A stretch of 64,000 nt of DNA from Pontibacter pamirensis. GTDB lineage: Bacteria; Bacteroidota; Bacteroidia; Cytophagales; Hymenobacteraceae. Location: NCBI RefSeq assembly GCF_010015475.1, contig NZ_SSNI01000002.1, positions 248,001-312,000 on the forward strand, in the 5' to 3' direction. The position numbers and the translations under genes are program-made. Shown piece after piece: positions 26,114 to 35,152 of the stretch; position 1 is the first letter of the stretch, and each line of letters starts with the position of its first letter. Below the pieces are notes generated by a model. That model made no database searches and was not told the origin of the DNA. It was given only the letters and a program-made list of their open reading frames with translations.

Positions 26114-26581
26114 ATGCAGCACGTTACGAACCGACATACTCTGCGAGAGCGCATTGTGGAAAGTGGCCTGAAGGCGACGCACCAGCGCATTGTGGTGTAT
26201 GAGGCACTGATGGAGTTGCAAGGAAAACACCCTATGGCAGAAGAAGTGTTTCTGCACCTAAAACCGGCTAATCCCAGTATCTCCTTAGGCACTGTGTACA
26301 AAACCCTCGACACTTTTGCAGAGACAAACCTTGTTCATAAAGTGTTGTCGGAAGAAGGCGGAAAACGTTTCGATGCCAACACCATGGCGCACAGCCATAT
26401 TTACTGTAGCAACACGAAAGAAATAATAGATTTCGAAGACGAGGAGTTGGAACAACTGCTACAGGAGTTCTTTCAGAAAAGAAGCCTCTCCAACTTCGAA
26501 ATCAGGAGTTTTTCAGTGCAGTTAACGGGAAATAAAGTGGAGCCGGAAAAGCAAGTAAGTATTTCAAGAGTAAGTAAATAA
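26114..26581 (+). CDS. perR: Peroxide-responsive repressor of the Fur family (PerR type)
   Basis: A 155-residue Fur-family winged-helix regulator (TVYKTLDTFAE recognition helix). The regulatory metal site matches Bacillus PerR at a constant offset of two: H39, D87, H93, H95 and D106 (PerR numbering 37, 85, 91, 93, 104). Asp at the last position is the PerR-specific feature; Fur has Glu. The structural zinc site is not kept: of the four cysteines only C98 remains. The next gene, 32 bases downstream, is a 2-Cys peroxiredoxin, the expected target, so this is a peroxide response pair. Confidence 0.9.
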   Translation: MQHVTNRHTLRERIVESGLKATHQRIVVYEALMELQGKHPMAEEVFLHLKPANPSISLGTVYKTLDTFAETNLVHKVLSEEGGKRFDANTMAHSHIYCSNTKEIIDFEDEELEQLLQEFFQKRSLSNFEIRSFSVQLTGNKVEPEKQVSISRVSK

Positions 26582-26613
26582 ATTAGATTCATAAACTTTA
26601 ACACGATTTAATA

Positions 26614-27252
26614 ATGGCAGTATTAGTAGGTAAAAAAGCTCCCTCATTTAAAGCAACAGCCGTTGTAAACGGTGAAGATTTCGAAGAAAACTTTTCGCTG
26701 GAGCAGTACCTCGGTAAGAAGCACGTTCTGTTCTTCTTTTACCCAATGGACTTCACATTCGTGTGCCCAACGGAGATTCTAGCATTCCAGGACAGAATAG
26801 CTGATTTTGAGCGTAAAGGCGTGGCTGTAGTTGGCTGCTCCACTGATACGCATGTATCGCACTTCGCCTGGTTAAACACACCACAGGACCAAGGCGGAAT
26901 TCAGGGTGTTACATACCCATTGGTTGCTGACGCAGCTAAAACAATCTCTCAGAACTTCGACGTACTGGCCGGCCACTACGACTATAACGAAGAAGGTGAG
27001 GTTACTTTTGTAGGTGAGCCTGTTGCTTACCGTGGCCTGTTCCTGATAGATAAAGAAGGTGTGGTTCGCCACCAGGTAGTAAACGACCTTCCGCTTGGCC
27101 GCAGCATCGATGAAGCGTTGCGTATGGTAGATGCCCTGCAGTATTTCGAAGAGAAAGGCGAAGTTTGCCCAGCCAACTGGGAAGAAGGTGAAGAAGCTAT
27201 GCAGGCGACTAAAGAAGGGGTTTCTGCTTACCTTGCAAACAGAGCAAACTAA
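26614..27252 (+). CDS. Typical 2-Cys peroxiredoxin (AhpC/Prx1)
   Basis: A 212-residue thiol peroxidase. The peroxidatic cysteine is C51 in the TFVCPTE motif, and the resolving cysteine is C185 in GEVCPANW, near the C-terminus as in typical 2-Cys dimers. Conserved Thr and Pro precede C51, and TDTHVSHFAW follows. It removes hydrogen peroxide and organic peroxides, probably reduced by thioredoxin or AhpF. No ahpF is adjacent. It follows perR by 32 bases and ends at a strong terminator, so the two may be one transcript under PerR control. Confidence 0.96.
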   Translation: MAVLVGKKAPSFKATAVVNGEDFEENFSLEQYLGKKHVLFFFYPMDFTFVCPTEILAFQDRIADFERKGVAVVGCSTDTHVSHFAWLNTPQDQGGIQGVTYPLVADAAKTISQNFDVLAGHYDYNEEGEVTFVGEPVAYRGLFLIDKEGVVRHQVVNDLPLGRSIDEALRMVDALQYFEEKGEVCPANWEEGEEAMQATKEGVSAYLANRAN

Positions 27253-27272
27253 GTTAAACCAAATTTAAGAAT

Positions 27273-27313
27273 AAAACAGAAAAGCCACTGCTTTGCAGTG
27301 GCTTTTCTGTTTT
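27273..27313 (+). terminator. Terminator of the peroxiredoxin
   Basis: A 19-base-pair stem (27273-27291 with 27295-27313) with a TTT loop and T-rich 3' arm ends the perR-prx region. Confidence 0.85.
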
Positions 27314-27547
27314 TGGAAGGTTAGCGAAACATGCTTCCTATCGTTTATAAGTCTCCTTTATACGTCAGATTTTCACAAAGATTAGTCTCTTCCACAGCCC
27401 TGCGTTAAACAAAGCTTTATACCCAAAGCCCGGGTGCAGGTTTAAAACAGGAAAAAAAACACATAAAATGTAAACCAAATGGAAAATTTATGCATACATT
27501 TAATAACGATAGTAATACTATAGCTTAATGACCTAAACTTAAAAGAG

Positions 27548-29113
27548 ATGATCAGCCTGAAAGAAATCAAAAACGATTTGCCAGCAGGAATTGTGGTTTT
27601 CCTGGTGGCAGTTCCGCTGTGCTTAGGTATTGCCATGGCCTCGGGCGCACCGTTGTTTTCCGGGATTATTGCCGGTATTGTAGGTGGTATAGTGGTAACG
27701 CTTATCAGTGGCTCGCAACTGGGCGTCAGTGGGCCTGCGGCCGGACTGGCTGTTATCGTGTTGCAGGCGATACAAAGTCTCGGAAACTTCGAAGTTTTTC
27801 TTTCTGCCGTTGTGCTGGCAGGTGCCATTCAGCTTGGACTGGGTTTCCTGAAAGCAGGGAGCATTGGCTACTACTTCCCTACTTCTGTCATCAAGGGAAT
27901 GCTTGCGGGTATCGGGGTCATCATTATTCTAAAGCAGATTCCCCATTCCTTCGGTTATGATTCTAATTTTGAGGGAAATGTGCATTACATTGAGCCTGAT
28001 GGCGGCACTACATTCTCTTCACTATTTAATGCTTTCAATTATATCACGCCCGGGGCGGTTATAATAAGTGTGCTGTCTTTGGCTATTCTCATTTTATGGG
28101 ATCAGGTGCTCACAAAGAAGCATAAAGTGTTTCAACTTATACAGGGGCCGCTGGTTGTTGTGGTGCTGGGCATTATACTTAATGTGGTTTTCCGCGATTT
28201 CTACCCGCAACTGGCACTGGGCATCAACCATTTAGTAGAGCTCCCAGTTGCCGATAGTTTTACAGGTTTCCTTCAGCAATTCACCACTCCTGACTTTAGC
28301 CGTGTGCTCGACTATGATGTACTCTTCCTGGCAGCCACCTTAGCCATTGTGGCAAGTCTTGAAACATTGCTGTGCCTTGAAGCAACAGACAAACTGGACC
28401 CTTACAAACGCATAAGCCCTGCAAACAGAGAGTTAGTAGCGCAGGGTGTAGGCAACATGGTTTCAGGTTTTATCGGCGGTTTACCTGTAACACAGGTAAT
28501 TGTCAGGAGTTCTGCCAACATTCAATCCGGCGGAAGAACAAAGCTTGCCTCCCTTATTCATGGGGTGCTCATTCTGATCTCTGTTATCCTTCTTCCAAGT
28601 GTTCTGAACATGATCCCGCTGGCTAGCCTTGCAGCTATTCTTATAATTGTTGGATTTAAGCTGGCAAAGCCCGCTCTCTTCAAAAGCATGTACAGAAGCG
28701 GCTGGAATCAGTTTCTGCCATTCATTGTAACCATCGTAGCCATTGTTTTCACAGATCTTCTTACTGGAATAGGTATAGGTATGGCTGTGGCAATTGTTAA
28801 TGTCCTGCGCAATAACTACAAAGTCTCACATAACCTGTACAAAAACAAAACTGAAGGTGCCCGGGAACAGTACCATATGATATTGGCAGAAGAGATATCT
28901 TTTCTGAACAAGGGGAACATCCTGCAGACGCTAAGGAGGCTCCCCGACAATGTGGACCTAGAAATTGATTATTCAAAGTCAGCCTATGTTGACCCGGACG
29001 TGAAAGAGGTTATCGAAGACTTTAAACATAATGCCCGGAGAAAGAACATCAATCTAACTATAAAAGAAGTGGCGGAAGGTGAAGATGTTAAGGCAGGTAA
29101 GGTTCTAATCTAG
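27548..29113 (+). CDS. SulP family anion (bicarbonate/sulfate) transporter
   Basis: A 521-residue membrane protein with about 10-12 helices. It begins LPAGIVVFLVAVPLCLGIAM and continues GSQLGVSGPAAGLAVIV, both SulP/SLC26 core motifs. After the helices a shortened STAS-like tail (VDLEIDYSKSAYVDPDVKEVIE) remains. The next gene is a beta-carbonic anhydrase, 37 bases on, so bicarbonate is the favoured substrate by context. That is inference; SulP members also carry sulfate or other anions. The two, plus a TetR regulator, probably form one operon. Confidence 0.93.
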   Translation: MISLKEIKNDLPAGIVVFLVAVPLCLGIAMASGAPLFSGIIAGIVGGIVVTLISGSQLGVSGPAAGLAVIVLQAIQSLGNFEVFLSAVVLAGAIQLGLGFLKAGSIGYYFPTSVIKGMLAGIGVIIILKQIPHSFGYDSNFEGNVHYIEPDGGTTFSSLFNAFNYITPGAVIISVLSLAILILWDQVLTKKHKVFQLIQGPLVVVVLGIILNVVFRDFYPQLALGINHLVELPVADSFTGFLQQFTTPDFSRVLDYDVLFLAATLAIVASLETLLCLEATDKLDPYKRISPANRELVAQGVGNMVSGFIGGLPVTQVIVRSSANIQSGGRTKLASLIHGVLILISVILLPSVLNMIPLASLAAILIIVGFKLAKPALFKSMYRSGWNQFLPFIVTIVAIVFTDLLTGIGIGMAVAIVNVLRNNYKVSHNLYKNKTEGAREQYHMILAEEISFLNKGNILQTLRRLPDNVDLEIDYSKSAYVDPDVKEVIEDFKHNARRKNINLTIKEVAEGEDVKAGKVLI

Positions 29114-29150
29114 ATAGAAACATTACATTTTAATAAAAACCAAATAGAAA

Positions 29151-29783
29151 ATGAGAGCATTAACAAAAGAACAACAAGAAAAGATAACGCCGGAAAAAGG
29201 ATTAGAGCGACTGAAAGAGGGAAACAAGCGGTTCGTTAGCAATCAGAAGCTTGACCATGGCCTCTTGCAACAGGTAAACGAAACGTCTAAAGGTCAGAAT
29301 CCTTTTGCTATTATATTGAGCTGTATCGACTCCCGAACTTCGTCAGAGCTTATTTTTGACCAGGGCATGGGCGATATATTTAATGCCAGGGTTGCCGGCA
29401 ACATTGTGAATGAGGATATATTGGGAAGCATGGAGTTTGCCTGTAAGGTAGCCGGCTCAAAGTTGATTGTAGTTTTAGGGCACACAAGCTGTGGGGCCGT
29501 AAAAGGTGCCTGCGACAATGTAGAACTCGGCAACCTGACAGTGCTTTTAGATAAAATAAAGCCTTCTGTTGAAGGTGTTAATTACGATGGAGATAGAAGT
29601 TCTAAAAATTTAGAATTTGTGGACAAGGTAGCTGAAGAAAATGTTCACAGAACGATAGATGATATCCAGAACAGAAGTAGTATACTGAAGGAAATGATTC
29701 AGAACGGAGAGATAGGAATTGCAGGAGGCATGTATGACGTAGGAACCGGTGTCGTGAATTTCTATGATCATTCGTTGCAATAA
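29151..29783 (+). CDS. Beta-class carbonic anhydrase
   Basis: A 210-residue enzyme interconverting CO2 and bicarbonate. Zinc ligands and the catalytic dyad are clear: C58 and D60-R62 in SCIDSR, then H111 and C114 in GHTSCGAVKG. ARVAGNIV at 79-86 is typical. The protein has the usual length. It follows the SulP gene by 37 bases and precedes a TetR-type regulator by 16 bases. Together they look like an inorganic-carbon uptake and buffering unit. Confidence 0.95.
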   Translation: MRALTKEQQEKITPEKGLERLKEGNKRFVSNQKLDHGLLQQVNETSKGQNPFAIILSCIDSRTSSELIFDQGMGDIFNARVAGNIVNEDILGSMEFACKVAGSKLIVVLGHTSCGAVKGACDNVELGNLTVLLDKIKPSVEGVNYDGDRSSKNLEFVDKVAEENVHRTIDDIQNRSSILKEMIQNGEIGIAGGMYDVGTGVVNFYDHSLQ

Positions 29784-29799
29784 GGCGAGCCCTACATGA

Positions 29800-30480
29800 A
29801 TGAAAAATCTGCTGGCGAACTTAAAAATAAAAGTAGATGAGAAAGTCTACCTGAAAGACCCGGATACATCTGAGAAAGGGCGGCACATCGTGGAACAAAG
29901 TATACTGCTCATAGATGAACTCGGACTAGAGTCTTTCACATTTAAAAAGCTGGCGGAGAAGATAGGTACAACGGAGGCAACTATATACAGGTATTTTGAG
30001 AGCAAGCATATGCTGCTCTCATACCTGATCTCCTGGTATTGGAGTTGGCTGGAATACCGGCTAGTGTTTGCTACTAATAATATCCGGTCTGCGGAAGAAA
30101 GATTAAAGATTGCCATTGGCATCCTGTCAGGAAAGGTAGAACTTGACATGAATTTTGTACATGTGGATGAGGTGGCACTGCAAAAAATTGTAGTGGCAGA
30201 ATCTGCAAAGGTTTACCTCACAAAAGAGGTGGACGATAACAACAGAGAAGGATTTTTTTATTCCTATAAGCGTTTTTGTAAGCGTGTTGCAGAAATTATC
30301 AAAGAGATAAACCCTGCCTATAAGTTTCCTGCTTCATTGGTTTCCACAGTAGCAGAAACAGCCCACTCCCAGAAATTCTTTTCGCTGCACCTACCCTCCC
30401 TCACCAATATTTCAGATAACAAAGAAAGTCAGTTGATGGAGTTCCTGACAGAAATGGTGTTTAAAACCATTGGCAAATAA
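29800..30480 (+). CDS. TetR/AcrR family transcriptional regulator
   Basis: A 226-residue regulator. The N-terminal helix-turn-helix is seen as LESFTFKKLAEKIGTTEATIYRYFESKHMLLSYL, here from about residue 43 to 76, after a 30-residue lead. The C-terminal ligand domain has no recognisable signature. The ATG at 29800 follows the carbonic anhydrase stop by 16 bases, so it is likely cotranscribed and may control the SulP-carbonic anhydrase genes. That target is inference. Confidence 0.85.
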   Translation: MKNLLANLKIKVDEKVYLKDPDTSEKGRHIVEQSILLIDELGLESFTFKKLAEKIGTTEATIYRYFESKHMLLSYLISWYWSWLEYRLVFATNNIRSAEERLKIAIGILSGKVELDMNFVHVDEVALQKIVVAESAKVYLTKEVDDNNREGFFYSYKRFCKRVAEIIKEINPAYKFPASLVSTVAETAHSQKFFSLHLPSLTNISDNKESQLMEFLTEMVFKTIGK

Positions 30481-30823
30481 CACTCGCTACCATTTTTTTA
30501 CGTGCTGCTTCAGTTAATCATTACGCTGTATGTGCTAATGGATACCATGCATGCAAGGGAGTACTGTTTTAGAAGTCGCTCATTAACAAACGAAGGTTTT
30601 TTCAGCCATACATACTGGCTAACTGTGTAAGTGGTAACCAGTGCAGAACATAAAGCAGCAATAGCCTGCTGAGCTAGTGCCTTCCCTAAAACTAAATTGC
30701 CACAAGACAAGCCAATACCTTATATTTGCAGCAGGAAACGTGCAGCCATATGACAAAGGCTGTCCGCACTTTCAGAGTCCATGTGGGCATTTCGCCACAG
30801 CACCTGTACTACAAATTTACCTA
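30481..30823. other. Spacer upstream of waaA
   Basis: 343 bases containing a promoter: ATTG at 30696-30699 and TATATTTG at 30721-30728. The waaA frame is open back to 30677, but the residues upstream of 30824 (many Cys and His, no homology) do not look coding. No other gene is visible. Confidence 0.45.
30721..30728 (+). promoter_or_regulatory. Putative -7 element of waaA
   Basis: TATATTTG matches TAnnTTTG, with TTG at 30697-30699 about 21 bases upstream. Transcription would start near 30735, so a start codon before that is unlikely. Confidence 0.5.
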
Positions 30824-32065
30824 TTGAAGCTACTCTACGACATTGGCCTAAAGGCTTATAAAACAGCCATTGCCCTGGCTACGCCCTTTAACGAAAAGGC
30901 GAAACAGATGCAGCAGGGGCGCGAACAACAGTTTGAGCGGTTGGAGCAGGCCCTGCAGGGAAATAAGTCGCCGGTGGTGTGGTTCCATTGCGCCTCTTTA
31001 GGCGAGTTTGAGCAGGGGCGACCGGTAATAGAGGCGTTTCGGGAAGCTTTCCCGGAGTATAAAATCCTGCTGACTTTCTTCTCCCCCTCCGGTTACGAGG
31101 TTCGCAAAAACTACAGTGGCGCAGATTACGTCCTGTACCTGCCCTTAGACAGCGCACATAATGCAGCTCGGTTTATACAGCTGGTGCAGCCAAAGCTGGC
31201 TGTGTTTGTGAAGTATGAGTTCTGGCATTATTATTTACAAGAACTGCAGGAGCAGCAGATTCCGGTGCTTTCCATTTCAGCCATCTTCCGGAAAGAGCAG
31301 CTGTTTTTTAAGCCATATGGCCAGTTTTACCGCCATATCCTGCAGCGCTTTACCCATATTTATACCCAAAACAAGCAGTCACTGGAACTGCTCCGGCGCA
31401 TTAACGTGCCACAGGCAAGCGTCGCCGGCGACACCCGCTTTGACAGAGTGCTGCAAACGGCTGCCGCTGTTAAGATTCTGCCGCTGGTGGAGGCTTTTGT
31501 GCAGCAACAGCAGGTGTTTATTATAGGCAGCAGCTGGCCCGCTGACATGGAAGTCCTGAAGCCCATTATCCGGAAATACCGCAGCAGCATAAAGTTTATC
31601 GTTGCGCCGCACGAGGTATACGAGAGCAGCATTACCGCCATTATGCAGCAGATTGGTGAGGGTGCTGTGCGTTTTTCTAAAGCAACAGCGGCAGATGTGG
31701 CCGGCTACAATGTGCTGGTGATTGATAACGTCGGCATGCTCTCTTCTCTCTACAGCTACGGCACGTACGCCTATATAGGCGGAGCTTTTGGCAAAGGGCT
31801 GCATAACACTTTGGAGGCTGCTGTGTTTGGCCTGCCCTTGTTCTTTGGCCCCCGTTACAGCAGGTTTCAGGAGGCGAAGGAACTGGTGGAGTTAAATTGT
31901 GCTTTCCCGGTAAGTAATGCGGAGGACCTGCTCCTGGCGTTTGAAAAGGTGTGTACATCCCCTGTTTTCAGGCAAAGAATAACCGAGAACGAAAAACGAT
32001 ACGTAAAACAGCAGGCAGGGGCTACAGCCAAAATTATGACAGACATACAGCAACTGCTAAAGTAG
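30824..32065 (+). CDS. waaA: 3-deoxy-D-manno-octulosonic acid (KDO) transferase
   Basis: A lipid A glycosyltransferase (GT30) adding KDO to lipid A at the inner membrane. From the TTG at 30824 it has 413 residues, the family's normal size (about 410-430). It starts with a hydrophobic anchor segment (YDIGLKAYKTAIALATPF). Family marks: ASLGEFEQGRPVI (catalytic Glu), LTFFSPSGYEV, FVKYEFWHYY, SAIFRKEQLFF, and later IGGAFGKGLHNTLEAAVFG. TTG is chosen because the in-frame codons upstream overlap the promoter and lack homology; a GTG at 30740 is an alternative. rsgA follows closely and the two may be cotranscribed. Confidence 0.88.
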   Translation: MKLLYDIGLKAYKTAIALATPFNEKAKQMQQGREQQFERLEQALQGNKSPVVWFHCASLGEFEQGRPVIEAFREAFPEYKILLTFFSPSGYEVRKNYSGADYVLYLPLDSAHNAARFIQLVQPKLAVFVKYEFWHYYLQELQEQQIPVLSISAIFRKEQLFFKPYGQFYRHILQRFTHIYTQNKQSLELLRRINVPQASVAGDTRFDRVLQTAAAVKILPLVEAFVQQQQVFIIGSSWPADMEVLKPIIRKYRSSIKFIVAPHEVYESSITAIMQQIGEGAVRFSKATAADVAGYNVLVIDNVGMLSSLYSYGTYAYIGGAFGKGLHNTLEAAVFGLPLFFGPRYSRFQEAKELVELNCAFPVSNAEDLLLAFEKVCTSPVFRQRITENEKRYVKQQAGATAKIMTDIQQLLK

Positions 32066-32070
32066 GTGGC

Positions 32071-32994
32071 ATGAAAGGAGTAGTAGTAAAATCGACAGGA
32101 TCCTGGTACCTGGTGCGCGACGCAGAAGGCAAAATGCACCGTGCCCGCCTGCGCGGTAAGTTTAAGCAGAAAGACTCAAAGGTCAGCAACCCACTGGCTG
32201 TGGGCGACCGGGTGGAGTTTGATATAGAGCAAACCGGCGAAGACACCGCTGTAATTCACAAGATAGAGGACCGCGAAAACTACATCATCCGCCAGTCTAC
32301 CCACAAAACCGCTTACTCCCACATCATCGCCTCCAACCTCGACCAGGCCCTGCTGATTGTAACGCTGGTGTCGCCGCGCACCTCCTTTGGTTTTATAGAC
32401 CGCTTCCTGGTAACAGCAGAAGCCTACGATATTCCCGCTACACTCGTGTTCAATAAAACGGACCTCTATGATGAGGATGTCCGGGATTACCAGCGCCAGA
32501 TCAGCCACATGTACGAGCAGGTGGGCTATCAGAGCCTTTCTGTATCTGCCAAAGACAACGAGGGCATTGAAGAAATGCAGGCGCTGCTACAGGGTAAAAC
32601 CACCCTCCTCTCCGGCCACTCCGGTGTAGGAAAGTCCACCCTCATCAACCTCATTGTGCCGGACCTGGAACTGAAGACATCTGAGATTTCAGACTTTTCG
32701 GATAAAGGGGTTCATACCACCACATACGCCGAAATGTTTGAGGTAAGTGACGACACCTATATCATCGACACGCCTGGTATTAAAGAACTGGGCATTGTGG
32801 ACATTCCGGCTGCAGAACTGAGCCACTTTTTCCCTGAAATGCGCGAACGGATGAACCAGTGCCGCTTTAACAACTGTACCCACTTCAACGAACCGGGTTG
32901 CGCTGTGGTAGAGGCCGTGCGCCAGAACGAAATATCCCTGACCCGCTACGAAAGCTACCTCAGCATGATGCACGGCGGGGATAACAGAAGGTAA
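32071..32994 (+). CDS. rsgA: Ribosome small-subunit-dependent GTPase RsgA
   Basis: A 307-residue circularly permuted GTPase that helps 30S maturation. It starts at the ATG at 32071 (MKGVVVKSTG) with an OB-fold, then NKTD (G4) at 128-131 ahead of GHSGVGKST (G1) at 182-190 and DTPG (G3) at 233-236, the permuted order. The C-terminal zinc knuckle has C264, C269, H271 and C277. An upstream extension of the frame overlaps the end of waaA and has no homology. Start lies 5 bases after the waaA stop, suggesting coupled expression. Confidence 0.97.
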   Translation: MKGVVVKSTGSWYLVRDAEGKMHRARLRGKFKQKDSKVSNPLAVGDRVEFDIEQTGEDTAVIHKIEDRENYIIRQSTHKTAYSHIIASNLDQALLIVTLVSPRTSFGFIDRFLVTAEAYDIPATLVFNKTDLYDEDVRDYQRQISHMYEQVGYQSLSVSAKDNEGIEEMQALLQGKTTLLSGHSGVGKSTLINLIVPDLELKTSEISDFSDKGVHTTTYAEMFEVSDDTYIIDTPGIKELGIVDIPAAELSHFFPEMRERMNQCRFNNCTHFNEPGCAVVEAVRQNEISLTRYESYLSMMHGGDNRR

Positions 32995-33061
32995 GCCCTT
33001 ATACCGCTAATTAACACCTGCTTTCCTTTAAACAGACTTCACCAAAATTCATCAGAATCCT

Positions 33062-33069
33062 TACCTTTG
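33062..33069 (+). promoter_or_regulatory. Putative -7 element of the ABC exporter
   Basis: TACCTTTG matches TAnnTTTG, 126 bases before the ATG. The -33 region is not clear. Confidence 0.4.
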
Positions 33070-33195
33070 TAAGATTTCCCGGCACTGTGGCATCATTCAG
33101 GCCAACTAACTGTTATACCACAGATAGACCGGCACAGCAGAGGCTTAAACAGGCTAAAGCTGTTCTATAACCTATTTTAAAGCAGATTTTTATTA

Positions 33196-35013
33196 ATGGC
33201 AAAACGCAGATTCGGGCCAAGCGGAGAGCAGGAAAAAGAAGGCAGGGTAAAGATTAGCAAAGAGAGCTTCCGGCGAAGCCTGCAAATTTTTGGCTACGTT
33301 CTTCCTTACAAGTACAAATTCATTATTGGCCTTGTTTTTCTGGTACTCTCGAGCCTGACCTTTATGGCATTCCCGTACCTGGTAGGCAAGCTCGTGGACT
33401 CTTCCATCGGCAACGCAGAGGGCCTGCTGCAGGACATTAACCTGATAGCTATGGGGCTTTTCGCTATTATCATACTGCAGGGCATCTTCTCCTTTTTCAG
33501 AGTATACTTTTTTGCGCAGGTAAGCGAGAACGCCGTGGCCGACATCCGGCGCGACCTTTACAGCAAGTTTGTGCTGCTCCCAATTTCCTTTTACGAGAAA
33601 AGACGCGTGGGTGAAATCACCAGCCGCATCACCACAGATGTGGCGCAGGTGCAGGATGCCATGTCTATTACACTGGCAGAGCTTTTCCGGCAAACCACTA
33701 CCTTACTTGTAGGTGTTATCATTATCATGTGGGTATCCATCAAACTGTCGCTGTTTATGCTGGCTACTTTTCCAGTGCTGGTGGCGCTGGCGCTGGTGTT
33801 TGGCCGCAAAATAAAAACCCTTTCTAAAAAGACACAGGACGAGCTGGCAAACACAAACGTGATTGTGGAGGAAACGCTGCAGGCGATTAACACAGTGAAG
33901 GCTTTTACGAACGAGATGCATGAAGTTGCCCGCTACAGAACTACGCTGGGCAAAGCGGTGAGTACGGCTTTATCTGCTGCCTATTACCGGGGTGCTTTTA
34001 TCACGTTCATTATCATCGGCTTGTTTGGCGGCATTATCCTCGTGATCTGGTATGGTGCCACGCTGGTGGCCAACGGTGAGATTGAGCCGGGCGACCTGAT
34101 ATCGTTTGTGCTTTATACGGTCTTTATTGGTGCCTCCGTAGGTGGCCTGGGTGAAATTTATGGCAAGGTGCAGTCTGCATTGGGTTCTACGGAGCGTATA
34201 CTGGAGATACTGCAGGAGCAGGAAGAGCCGACTGATAAAAGCGTGAAAGCGCTGAGCGAGGTGCCAAGGCTGCACGGGGATATTGTGTACAACCAAGTGG
34301 CCTTCTCCTACCCTACCCGCACCGATGTGCAGGTGCTCAACGACATTAGCTTTAGTGTGAAAGCCGGTGAAAAGGTTGCCCTTGTCGGCCCAAGCGGTGC
34401 CGGTAAGTCTACCATTGCACAGTTGCTGGTGCGCTACTACGATGTATCCGGAGGCGGCATCGCCGTGGACGGAAAAGACATCCGCGATATAAACCTGACC
34501 ACCCTGCGCGGCAACATCGGTATTGTACCCCAGGAGGTGCTGCTTTTTGGCGGCACCATCCGGGAAAACATTGCCTATGGCCGGCCGGAGGCAACAGAAG
34601 CAGAAATTATAGAGGCGGCCCGTAAAGCCAACGCCTATGACTTTGTCGTGTCCTTTCCGGAAGGGTTTGAGACGCTGGTTGGTGAGAGGGGTATAAAACT
34701 GTCAGGTGGGCAGCGGCAGCGTATTGCCATTGCCCGGGCTATCCTGAAGAACCCATCTATCCTTATACTGGATGAAGCCACCAGCGCCCTCGATTCCGAA
34801 TCGGAGCAACTGGTGCAGCAGGCAATGGACGTACTGATGCAGGAACGCACCACCATTGTGATTGCCCACCGCCTGGCAACGATTCGCAAAGTAGATAAGA
34901 TACTGGTAATTGATAATGGCGAGATTGTAGAGGAAGGCTCCCACGATATGCTCTCCATGAACCCGGAAGGCATCTATGCAAATCTGCTGAAGCTCCAGTT
35001 CGAACTGAGCTAA
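33196..35013 (+). CDS. ABC exporter, fused permease and ATPase (MsbA-like type)
   Basis: A 605-residue half-transporter. Residues about 35-330 form the six-helix permease domain (VLPYKYKFIIGLVFLV, LLVGVIIIMWVS). The nucleotide-binding domain has Walker A GPSGAGKST at 398-406, Q-loop IVPQEVLLFGG, signature LSGGQ at 502-506, Walker B ILILDEATSALD from 522, and the switch histidine in IVIAHRLAT. It works as a dimer in the inner membrane and exports lipids, drugs or peptides; an MsbA-like lipid flippase is possible. The substrate is not fixed by sequence. A terminator follows. Confidence 0.9.
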   Translation: MAKRRFGPSGEQEKEGRVKISKESFRRSLQIFGYVLPYKYKFIIGLVFLVLSSLTFMAFPYLVGKLVDSSIGNAEGLLQDINLIAMGLFAIIILQGIFSFFRVYFFAQVSENAVADIRRDLYSKFVLLPISFYEKRRVGEITSRITTDVAQVQDAMSITLAELFRQTTTLLVGVIIIMWVSIKLSLFMLATFPVLVALALVFGRKIKTLSKKTQDELANTNVIVEETLQAINTVKAFTNEMHEVARYRTTLGKAVSTALSAAYYRGAFITFIIIGLFGGIILVIWYGATLVANGEIEPGDLISFVLYTVFIGASVGGLGEIYGKVQSALGSTERILEILQEQEEPTDKSVKALSEVPRLHGDIVYNQVAFSYPTRTDVQVLNDISFSVKAGEKVALVGPSGAGKSTIAQLLVRYYDVSGGGIAVDGKDIRDINLTTLRGNIGIVPQEVLLFGGTIRENIAYGRPEATEAEIIEAARKANAYDFVVSFPEGFETLVGERGIKLSGGQRQRIAIARAILKNPSILILDEATSALDSESEQLVQQAMDVLMQERTTIVIAHRLATIRKVDKILVIDNGEIVEEGSHDMLSMNPEGIYANLLKLQFELS

Positions 35014-35030
35014 GCGAAAGGCCTTCTAAA

Positions 35031-35066
35031 TAAATAACCTGCCGGCCCACACCGGCAGGTTATTTA
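35031..35066 (+). terminator. Terminator of the ABC exporter
   Basis: 15-base arms (35031-35045 and 35052-35066) pair perfectly around a 6-base loop, with TAAATAA and TTATTTA outer ends. Confidence 0.85.
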
Positions 35067-35152
35067 TTTTCATGATTTTACTTCTTACTTTGTGCAATTT
35101 ACGTAGAGAAGCCAGAACTTATTAAAATTGATGTTTCGCCCTGATTTATATT

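Noticed and set aside
30510..30710. Minus-strand open frame between the TetR gene and waaA
   Set aside because: Composition and hydrophobic character look random, and it overlaps the waaA promoter region.
31951..32070. N-terminal extension of rsgA overlapping the end of waaA
   Set aside because: The RsgA OB-fold begins at the ATG at 32071; the extension is an out-of-frame reading of waaA.
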